Shown: one piece after another, positions 1-5,584 of the stretch
Numbering within the stretch: position 1 is the stretch's first letter
Layout: the number at the start of each line of letters is the position of its first letter
Origin: Schlesneria sp.
GTDB taxonomy: Bacteria > Planctomycetota > Planctomycetia > Planctomycetales > Planctomycetaceae
DNA length: 5,584 nucleotides
Direction of reading: 5' to 3'
NCBI GenBank assembly: GCA_025353525.1
Contig: JANXOO010001541.1
Coordinates: 1 to 5,584 of the forward strand
The notes under the pieces: generated by a model
What the model saw: the letters and a program-made list of their open reading frames with translations, nothing else
Told to the model about the DNA's origin: nothing
Databases searched by the model: none
Made by a program: the position numbers and the translations under genes

Positions 1-449
1 TGGAAGGACGCCGCGAAGCCCTCGTGACGAACCAGCGCACCACAATCGACGACGCCCACGCCATACGCCATTCGGTTGACGTGATGTACCCCAACGCGGA
101 GAAAATCGTGCTCGTTCAAGACAACCTCAACACTCACAAACCTGCGTCACTCTACGCGGCCTTCCCGCCCGAAGAGGCTCGCCGCTTGATCGACAAACTC
201 GAAATTCACGACACACCGAAACACGGAAGTTGGTTGAACATGGCCGAGATCGAACGGGGGATCCCTGGACGCCAATGTCTCGACCGCCGAATCCCTGATC
301 GAAACAAACTCACTGACGAAGTCGCCGCCTGGCAACGCAACCGCAATCAATCTCAATCCAAAGTCGACTGGCAATTCACCACTGCCGATGCCCGAATCAA
401 GCTCAAAAGACTCTATCCAATCACCCCAACCAATCACTCATTGACTTAA
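1..449 (+). CDS. IS630-family DDE transposase, C-terminal part (5' end outside window)
   Basis: This is the C-terminal part of a transposase that cuts and joins the ends of an IS630-type element at TA targets. The frame is already open at the left edge: codons from position 3 read EGRREALV before the GTG at 24, so that GTG is internal and not a start. Recognisable family motifs are VLVQDNLNTH (second catalytic Asp at 120-122), TPKHGSWLNMAEIE (likely third catalytic Glu at 246-248), RQCLDRRIPD, and the C-terminal DARIKLKRLYP. About 149 residues are visible, against roughly 340-380 for a whole family member, so the first catalytic Asp and the N-terminal helix-turn-helix are missing from view. 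No frameshift or stop interrupts the visible part. Two spots differ from my recollection of the family: Asp in HDTPKHG where Tyr is usual, and Pro in GIPGRQ where Leu is usual. These may mean mild decay. Family assignment is firm; activity is undecided. Confidence 0.9.
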   Translation, partial: EGRREALVTNQRTTIDDAHAIRHSVDVMYPNAEKIVLVQDNLNTHKPASLYAAFPPEEARRLIDKLEIHDTPKHGSWLNMAEIERGIPGRQCLDRRIPDRNKLTDEVAAWQRNRNQSQSKVDWQFTTADARIKLKRLYPITPTNHSLT

Positions 450-462
450 CCCGGCAATCTCA

Positions 463-477
463 AGTGGTTCGACCACT
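463..477. repeat. Short perfect inverted repeat between the convergent genes
   Basis: The arms AGTGGT (463-468) and ACCACT (472-477) are exact reverse complements around a 3-base centre, TCG. The repeat overlaps the TAG stop codon (476-478, minus strand) of the large redox gene. It could be part of the IS terminal repeat or a small hairpin. Neither strand has a T-run after it, and the stem cannot be extended, so an intrinsic terminator is not supported. Confidence 0.55.
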
Positions 478-3400
478 AATGCTTGTGACCACCCGTCGGT
501 CCCGCAGCCTTGAACGAGGGATGATTTTTGTTTCCGCGAGCGTTCACGAAGGCAACAAGATCCACAATTTCGTCACGTGTCAGTTTGTCGAGTAAGCCTT
601 TTGGCATGATCGACACTTTCGACTTCGTTCGTTCGATCACATCGCCACGTTTAATCACGATCGGATCGGCTTTCACCAGTGGATTCTCAACCAGTTTGAT
701 GACGTCGGGGGTCTCTTCCACGACCAGCCCGGTGATGATTTTTCCGTTCGCCAATTCGATCGAGTTCGACTGGTACTTCTCGTTGATCTTCAGTGAAGGA
801 TCGAGGATTTCTTTCAGAATATCGACGCTGGTCCATTTGGGTTCGAGCTTCGTCAGGTCAGGGCCGAACTCTCGACCGATACCGTCAAATTTGTGACAAC
901 CGACACAATTGGCAACAGTAAATAACTGTTTGCCGTTTCCGTAGTTGGGCGCGGCGTGCTGATGCTCGCCATCCCCGTGGGCATCACTGCCGTGACCCTT
1001 GGAACCATGTTCGTCGGACAGGGTTGCCAGGACATCGGCAAGATCTTCCAGTTTCCATTCGGTTCGTGGCCGTCGATCCTTTAGCAGTGTGTCTGCCGCT
1101 TCAACCTTGTTGGCAGCCAGATAGCTTTCGGGGTTCGCCAGGTACTCGTCAAGATCTGCCACAACGTACAACGCGCCGTACATTCGCCGCCAATGGCCGG
1201 GATACGTGCAGACGTACGGGTAAACGCCCGGCTGCTTCGGAGCCACAAAACTTACTTTCTGAGTTTCTCTCGGTTGCATCAACGTGCTTTTGGCGAGCAC
1301 TTTATCTGATTGAGGAACATATTGTTTTTCGGCAAAGCCGGGCTGTTGCGCATTCGCTTCCGATAGCAATCCGATCTCTTCGAGTGACCCCGGCTGGATG
1401 ATCACGAAGTTGTGAGGCATCAAATCAGAGTTATCGAGCAGAAACTCGACCGGCTTCCCGGCAGCGATGACAACGATGTCCTTGTCGTAGGCCATCTTTT
1501 CAAAGATCGTGCCGATTTTGACGACGCGAACCCCGAGTTCACCCAAAATCATTCGAGTCTTCTTCGCTTCATCGGGCGGCAGGAATGTCGACAACGCGTC
1601 GGAGAATTCGAGCGAGTCGAGCACCGCCGGAGCTGTTCGTTCCGCTGGCGGAGTCGCCCGGATCGAAGCGATCAGGACATCAAGGAGCGGAGCGGCATCT
1701 TCTTTTGGCCACGAAGTTCGAGGCAATCGCTGCATGGCTCGGATCGCTGTCGTACGATCGACGTTTTCTTTCACGAAGGGGCTCAATGCGGCAAATGTTT
1801 TTGATTCCTGACCGCGAATATGGGTCAATGCCATCATCGCAGCCCGGCGCACCAGCGAAGCGGGTCCTCCCCCTTCAAGCGGGATTGAAACACTCGGTGT
1901 CGGAGCAGGGTTGCTTTCCTTTTTGAAAACTTCGCCTCGTTTGTCGTCGAGGATTTTCAGGGTGAAATTGTTCAGGCGGTCCGGAATTTCCGTTCGATTG
2001 AAGATGTGGATCTGGTCGATCGGGAATTCTTCACCGAGATCGACTTCCCACCACGGCTGCGAGGTGTTTTCTTCTGTGTGAGTCTGGCCACCGTCACCGT
2101 ACACCCCCGACTTGTTACCATCGATGGCTCGAGCCGCATCGCCTCCGGAAGACGTGTTCTTCTGGCTGGCTTTGCCACGGCGGGCCACATTTATTCCGCC
2201 ACTGATGACTTCCACTTCGGCCAACGTGAGGGTGCCGTTTCGCGGCAATTCGACTCGAACGAAACGTCCAAGTGTCCCCTTCGACTTTGAAGCGTCAAAT
2301 GACGAAGGCAGTCCTGCCAACAGTGGCTCAATCTTGTCGTACAAGCTGGCTCGTAGGGATGCATCGGCAATCAATGGCATCGCGTTGACGAAATCGAGCA
2401 AACGTTTGGCATCGGATGAGGCAAGCGCCCAGGCTTTCTCTATTCCACTGTCGACGTTGATCAGTGACACAAAACCGATCTGCCGAAAGACCGGCTGTTT
2501 CGCGGACGTTGCCAGTTTTTCAAGCTCCGTACGGGCTGATGCCAATTCGGCGGCGGTTCGTCCGGTCAGTTGCCGGACCAGATCGAATACCACCGTCACA
2601 TCCGCGCCCGCTTGCTTCGCGTCAAGCGAGCTGATCGCGTCGATGATGACCCGAAGTTCGGGTTTGCCGTCAAGCCGTGATAATCCGGCGACCGCCTCGC
2701 GTCGCACTTCGTCACGCAGACCCGGCCGACTGAGCATTTCGACATAGACAAGCCGGTCTTTCTTTTCGGCCAGCAACTGTTCGCTGGTCAGGTTTTTCAA
2801 GTAGTACCGTGCCCCTGCTTCCGATGTAAACGCCACCCGGCGGTTCTCTTTTTCCGCCCGGTCCATATACGGCTGCAGCGTGCGCATGACTTCTTTCGAC
2901 ATGTGATCAATGTAAATGTCCGTCGGCTTTTCTTTGGCAATCAGCACAACTTCCGTGGCTTCGGCCTGAGGCAGAAAACTGGCGGCCCAGATCGCCTGAA
3001 GACGGACACGGGGCATTTCATCGTTGGCCGCTTGCTTCAGCAGATCGAGTGTATTGCTGACGCGATCCCGCCATGCTTGCAAGACACGAACTGCCGCGGC
3101 GCGAACTCGATGATCTTTTGAGCGAAGCGACTGTTCGAGTAGTCCGGTATTGACGACGTTGTGATGCTGGTGAATCCAAAGGGCTTCGAGCGAATATTCT
3201 TCGAAGTTCGCGTGTTTTGTATCGAGGGCCGCTGTCCACCTGGTCAGGGCGGTGATCACTTCAGTCGTCGGGCGCCCCGAGAGTTCGATCCGTGCGCGAG
3301 CCCTGACACGATCGTCCTTTTCTTTCAACGCGTCCAGAAGCCGGTCGACGGGCTGGCCGGCGACAGGTGTCGGCTTGATCAGGTCGCGTCCTTCGTAACG

Positions 3401-5584
3401 AATGCGATAAACACGTCCGTGGATGCGGTCGCGATTCGGGTCGCGCAAGTTGTGCTGCATGTGGCCGATGATGGGGTTTTGCCAATCAGTAAAGTAGATC
3501 GCGCCATCGGGACCCGTTTCGATGTCGGCCGGCCGAAAATTCGGGTCGGTCGAAGTGACAATCGTTTCGGGGAACTCGGTCGCTCCGAAACTGCCGCCAT
3601 TTTCGTCGACCTTGTATTGCAGGATTCCTTGCAAACCGATCACATTTCCAACGAGCAAACTTCCTCGCATTTCTTCCGGAAAATGACTGCTTGAAAGGTA
3701 CTCAATCGCCGGGCAAGGACGCGTCCGCTGCTTGTAAACAGTCGGAGTGTCACTGTGTTTGTTGGGGAAATCAAGATAGCTGGAAAAGAGCGTCGCGTCG
3801 TACGGTGCCGAACCCGTTCCGTCGACGACAATGTCCTGGCCGAAGGCGTTAAATGCATGGCCGTGAGGATTGGCAAAACCGTACGTCACGTAGACATCAA
3901 TTTTTTGTGCGCGAGGCTCAAACCGGAAGACTGCACCATTCGCCACACGGCGCGGCGGCCCCCACGGTGTTTCGATCTGCGTATGATGGAAGGTCCCTTC
4001 CTGAAAGTAGATGGCACCCCCTTGATCGGCAGTGAAGCTGTTGATTGTGTGATGCGTATCCGCAGTATCAAAACCGTGAACCATCCGTTCCTTGATGTCG
4101 TACCGGTCGTCTCCGTTCGTGTCTTTCAGAAACAGCAAATCGCTCCCCTGAGCGACAAGCACCCCGCCGTTCCAGAACTCAAAACCGGTCGGATTATGAA
4201 TATCGCCGGCAAAAGTGATGCATTTGTCGGCCTTTCCGTCGTTGTTAGTATCCTCCAGAATCAACAGGCTGTCGTTCATCGCAGTCGTCGGTTTCCAATG
4301 CGGGTACGTCGGCCACGTCGCCACCCACAACCGACCTTTGGTGTCAAACGACATCTGCACGGGGTTGATCAGTTCGGGAAACATGGCCTCGTCGGCAAAC
4401 AGTTCGACCTTCATGTTTTTGGCGACGGTCATCTTGCTGATGGCCTCTTCACCCGAAAGGAACAGATGTTTGCCCCCTTCCAAAGGCCCGGGTTTGTTTG
4501 AAATGACCTGCAGAAATTCGGGAAGTTTGCTGTCGTCGGCACTGATCGTTTTTCCACGCGCGGCGGCCCAGACAACCTTGTCGCGATTCGAGGTCAGCGT
4601 ATCGAGGACGTCCAGTTCGCGCTGTCCGACCGAATAGTTTGACAGCCCGTCTCCGTAGCCGCCGGGCCCTTCTGAAAACTTCAAAAACGCGCGATCGCCG
4701 TATGTCGAATATCCGTCAGTGACCCGATAGCGGTTGAACCAGTAAAAGTTTTTGTCTTTGACGGCCTTGTGAATCAATTCCAATGCCTGCCGCTTTGCTT
4801 CCGATTCCGCAGGACGGGTCCCGCCCACCAGTTGGTCCATAGCAATGGCGGCCAACTGCATATCCCCCTTCTCATTGATGTGAACTCCGTTAATGGTGAT
4901 GGGACGGTCAGGGGTTTTTGGAGCTGAAGAACCGAATGCCACTGTGGGACCGAACAAGTCAATGAACATGACTTCGTTCAGTTTCGCGACCGAGGACATC
5001 GCTTCGGAATACATTTTCAACCGGGAATTATTGGCAGCGACGGCTTCCGGCGCAAGCAAATTCGGATCGTTCAACAGTTCGTGAGCGATCGGCGAGAAGA
5101 GAACCAGCTTTGGGGCCGACTTGCCATTATATTTTTGCGACAGTGTGTGCTTGATGAAGGCATCGACGTTGTCTTTGAATTTGGCCAATCCCGCTTCTCC
5201 GGCAAAGGATTCGTTATAGCCATAGAAAGCGAAGACAACGTCCGCTTTGGTCTCGGTCAGTTCGAACCGGTTCGTACGAACCTTTCCTTCGTCCCGTTTC
5301 GAGAGCTTGCCGACTTGAGGACAGGGGGCATTGCCGCTCAACCATTGATCGTGAGATCCGAAGTCCATCGACCGAAGCCGTTTGGCCGAATCACGAAATC
5401 CGTCAATTTCATCGGCGCTATAGCCAAGATTGCGAAAGACGAGGTTGTGCTCGGGAAAGCGTGCGTGCAGCAACGTTTCGAGCCAGCCGTAATGTTGCAT
5501 TCGTTCGGCGAGAGTGTTTCCAACGACGCAGATGTGGTCTCCTTTTTGGAGTTCCAGCTTCGATTGGGCCAGGGCGTTGGAGGC
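476..5584 (-). CDS. Giant PVC-type multidomain redox protein: SGNH-like, beta-propeller, HEAT, discoidin, cupredoxin, cytochrome c (5' end outside window)
   Basis: The frame is open from the right edge to TAG at 476-478, giving at least 1702 residues. The ATG at 5500 is not the start: the 28 codons before it are open and encode GDHICVVGNTLAER, part of the first SGNH block. Numbering residues from that internal Met, the order is SGNH-like (to about 225), family-specific linker (238-357), propeller (358-703), HEAT-like repeats (715-1065), F5/8C discoidin (1075-1210), second helical stretch (1215-1325), cupredoxin (1326-1450), His-rich linker (1498-1515) and cytochrome c (1519-1657). Known planctomycete proteins of this class combine these modules and are predicted to be exported; covalent heme attachment at CVGCH also requires export. 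The signal peptide should lie upstream of the window. The likely role (inference) is extracytoplasmic oxidation or binding of a carbohydrate-like substrate, with electron flow through copper and heme. The substrate is unknown. No frameshift or internal stop is present. It converges on the transposase with 26 bases between the stops. Confidence 0.93.
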   Translation of the reverse strand, partial: ASNALAQSKLELQKGDHICVVGNTLAERMQHYGWLETLLHARFPEHNLVFRNLGYSADEIDGFRDSAKRLRSMDFGSHDQWLSGNAPCPQVGKLSKRDEGKVRTNRFELTETKADVVFAFYGYNESFAGEAGLAKFKDNVDAFIKHTLSQKYNGKSAPKLVLFSPIAHELLNDPNLLAPEAVAANNSRLKMYSEAMSSVAKLNEVMFIDLFGPTVAFGSSAPKTPDRPITINGVHINEKGDMQLAAIAMDQLVGGTRPAESEAKRQALELIHKAVKDKNFYWFNRYRVTDGYSTYGDRAFLKFSEGPGGYGDGLSNYSVGQRELDVLDTLTSNRDKVVWAAARGKTISADDSKLPEFLQVISNKPGPLEGGKHLFLSGEEAISKMTVAKNMKVELFADEAMFPELINPVQMSFDTKGRLWVATWPTYPHWKPTTAMNDSLLILEDTNNDGKADKCITFAGDIHNPTGFEFWNGGVLVAQGSDLLFLKDTNGDDRYDIKERMVHGFDTADTHHTINSFTADQGGAIYFQEGTFHHTQIETPWGPPRRVANGAVFRFEPRAQKIDVYVTYGFANPHGHAFNAFGQDIVVDGTGSAPYDATLFSSYLDFPNKHSDTPTVYKQRTRPCPAIEYLSSSHFPEEMRGSLLVGNVIGLQGILQYKVDENGGSFGATEFPETIVTSTDPNFRPADIETGPDGAIYFTDWQNPIIGHMQHNLRDPNRDRIHGRVYRIRYEGRDLIKPTPVAGQPVDRLLDALKEKDDRVRARARIELSGRPTTEVITALTRWTAALDTKHANFEEYSLEALWIHQHHNVVNTGLLEQSLRSKDHRVRAAAVRVLQAWRDRVSNTLDLLKQAANDEMPRVRLQAIWAASFLPQAEATEVVLIAKEKPTDIYIDHMSKEVMRTLQPYMDRAEKENRRVAFTSEAGARYYLKNLTSEQLLAEKKDRLVYVEMLSRPGLRDEVRREAVAGLSRLDGKPELRVIIDAISSLDAKQAGADVTVVFDLVRQLTGRTAAELASARTELEKLATSAKQPVFRQIGFVSLINVDSGIEKAWALASSDAKRLLDFVNAMPLIADASLRASLYDKIEPLLAGLPSSFDASKSKGTLGRFVRVELPRNGTLTLAEVEVISGGINVARRGKASQKNTSSGGDAARAIDGNKSGVYGDGGQTHTEENTSQPWWEVDLGEEFPIDQIHIFNRTEIPDRLNNFTLKILDDKRGEVFKKESNPAPTPSVSIPLEGGGPASLVRRAAMMALTHIRGQESKTFAALSPFVKENVDRTTAIRAMQRLPRTSWPKEDAAPLLDVLIASIRATPPAERTAPAVLDSLEFSDALSTFLPPDEAKKTRMILGELGVRVVKIGTIFEKMAYDKDIVVIAAGKPVEFLLDNSDLMPHNFVIIQPGSLEEIGLLSEANAQQPGFAEKQYVPQSDKVLAKSTLMQPRETQKVSFVAPKQPGVYPYVCTYPGHWRRMYGALYVVADLDEYLANPESYLAANKVEAADTLLKDRRPRTEWKLEDLADVLATLSDEHGSKGHGSDAHGDGEHQHAAPNYGNGKQLFTVANCVGCHKFDGIGREFGPDLTKLEPKWTSVDILKEILDPSLKINEKYQSNSIELANGKIITGLVVEETPDVIKLVENPLVKADPIVIKRGDVIERTKSKVSIMPKGLLDKLTRDEIVDLVAFVNARGNKNHPSFKAAGPTGGHKH
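530..946 (-). other. C-terminal cytochrome c heme-binding domain (TIGR02603 type)
   Basis: Residues 1519-1657 start with GNGKQLFTVANCVGCHKFDG. CVGCH (893-907) attaches heme c covalently and supplies the proximal His. Met1632 in SIMPKGLLDKLT (605-607) is the likely distal ligand. Conserved family segments GREFGPDLT, ILKEILDPS and IVDLVAFVNAR support the planctomycete-type heme domain. It is the only CxxCH in the visible protein, so one heme c is expected. Confidence 0.9.
950..1015 (-). other. Histidine-rich linker between cupredoxin and cytochrome domains
   Basis: Residues 1498-1515 hold five His among Gly, Ser, Asp and Glu (pattern EHGSKGHGSDAHGDGEHQH). The stretch has no evident fold and probably acts as a flexible tether that lets the copper and heme domains approach each other. 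Metal binding is possible but is not shown by the sequence. Confidence 0.6.
1151..1525 (-). other. Cupredoxin (type 1 copper) domain
   Basis: Residues 1326-1450 resemble plastocyanin/azurin. The full set of mononuclear copper ligands is visible: His1363 in LMPHNFV (1412-1414), Cys1431 (1208-1210), His1436 (1193-1195) and Met1440 (1181-1183), the last three in CTYPGHWRRM. The C-x4-H-x3-M spacing fits an electron-transfer blue copper site. Confidence 0.88.
1871..2278 (-). other. F5/8 type C (discoidin) galactose-binding-like domain
   Basis: Residues 1075-1210 form a jelly-roll-type module: GRFVRVELP (1078-1086), LTLAEVEVISGG, NVARRGKASQ (1104-1113), ARAIDGN (1123-1129), PWWEVDLG (1149-1156), IDQIHIFNR (1161-1169) and FTLKILDD. 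These are hallmark segments of discoidin domains, which bind carbohydrates or cell-surface polymers. The likely role is attaching the protein to its substrate or to the cell envelope. Confidence 0.82.
2306..3358 (-). other. HEAT-like helical repeat region
   Basis: Residues 715-1065 are helix-rich with recurring R-V-R-type helix starts: KDDRVRARARIEL (728-740), KDHRVRAAAVRVLQAW (795-810), MPRVRLQAIWAASF (829-842) and RDEVRREAVAGLSRL (929-943). This is the usual HEAT/PBS-like pattern found after the propeller in this family. It is most likely a scaffold or a surface for protein contacts. The exact repeat number cannot be set by eye. Confidence 0.7.
3392..4429 (-). other. Glucose/sorbosone-dehydrogenase-like beta-propeller domain (TIGR02604 type)
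   Basis: The domain spans residues 358-703. It begins with the typical run ELFADE...NPVQMSFDTKGRLWVATWP and ends at GRVYRIRYEGRD. Repeated blade-like strands are visible, such as GRLWVAT, GGVLVAQ, GAIYFQE, GSLLVGN and GAIYFTDW. A His-containing stretch, NPHGHAFNAFGQ (544-555), and DTHHT (481-485) are candidates for an active or cofactor site. Related soluble dehydrogenases use PQQ, but cofactor use here is only an inference. Confidence 0.8.
4826..5584 (-). other. SGNH-hydrolase-like domain (N-terminal part cut by window edge)
   Basis: Four SGNH blocks can be traced. Block I is GNTLAER (GNT at 5513-5521), where GDS is canonical. Block II is FRNLGYS with Gly26. Block III is FYGYNES with Gly94 and Asn96. 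Block V is INGVHINEKG with His207. The Gly, Asn and His are kept, but the nucleophile position reads Thr and the Asp of the DxxH pair reads Asn (codon 4889-4891). The fold call is good. Esterase activity is doubtful. Confidence 0.8.

Larger units (their letters stand above)
1..478 (+). mobile_element. Right end of an IS630-like insertion sequence (left end not in window)
   Basis: The transposase reading frame runs to 449, and IS630 elements usually end a few tens of bases past the transposase stop. A TA dinucleotide, the target type used by this family, sits at 477-478 beside a perfect inverted repeat (463-477). That makes about 476-478 a plausible outer boundary. The boundary is inferred: the left terminal repeat and the matching TA duplication lie outside the window and could not be compared. 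Confidence 0.5.

Noticed and set aside
24..26. GTG as the start of the transposase
   Set aside because: The frame is open upstream to the window edge, and the upstream residues fit the family, so this is an internal Val codon.
147..437. A 96-codon open frame on the minus strand opposite the transposase
   Set aside because: It is antisense to clear transposase motifs and has no recognisable product.
463..477. Bidirectional intrinsic terminator between the convergent genes
   Set aside because: The stem is only 6 bp with a 3-base loop, and no T-run follows on either strand.
2112..2747. A 211-codon open frame on the plus strand opposite the HEAT and discoidin regions
   Set aside because: The Ser/Arg-rich low-complexity translation is typical of a shadow frame, and no domain is recognisable.
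3755..4501. A 248-codon open frame on the plus strand opposite the propeller
   Set aside because: It lies wholly antisense to a strongly conserved coding region, its translation is rich in Arg, Val and His with no recognisable domain, and it is explained by codon bias of the real gene.
476..5584. Several separate genes or a frameshifted pseudogene in place of one giant gene
   Set aside because: One frame runs without a stop through all the domains, and each conserved motif is in that same frame, so it reads as one intact fusion.

Overview
The window holds two convergent genes, both partial, and almost no non-coding sequence. The gene content points to a planctomycete (PVC superphylum). The dominant gene encodes a very large secreted-type redox protein of the 'PVC-type heme-binding CxxCH' class (propeller of the TIGR02604 type, C-terminal heme domain of the TIGR02603 type), an architecture best known from Planctomycetes. 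The genus cannot be decided from the sequence alone.

Left edge, 1-449, plus strand: the C-terminal part (about 149 residues) of an IS630-family DDE transposase. It enters from outside the window and carries the last two acidic catalytic residues. Between 449 and 476 lie only 26 bases. They hold the start of a perfect 6-bp inverted repeat (463-477) that runs over the stop codon of the opposing gene and may be the right end of the IS element.

Remainder, 476-5584, minus strand: one uninterrupted reading frame of at least 1702 codons that leaves the window at the right edge. The apparent ATG at 5500 is internal, because the 28 codons before it are open and contain conserved first-block sequence of the SGNH domain. 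From N to C terminus the visible protein has an SGNH-hydrolase-like domain with altered catalytic residues, a linker, a glucose/sorbosone-dehydrogenase-like beta-propeller with two calcium-loop-like motifs, HEAT-like helical repeats, an F5/8-type C (discoidin) domain, a second short helical stretch, a cupredoxin with a complete type 1 copper ligand set, a His-rich linker, and a class I-like cytochrome c domain with CxxCH and a candidate Met ligand.

Together the modules suggest (inference) an extracytoplasmic protein that binds a carbohydrate or other polymer and passes electrons from a propeller-bound reaction through copper and heme to a respiratory acceptor. No substrate can be assigned. 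The promoter, start codon and signal peptide lie beyond position 5584. No RNA gene, CRISPR array, origin or convincing terminator was seen.
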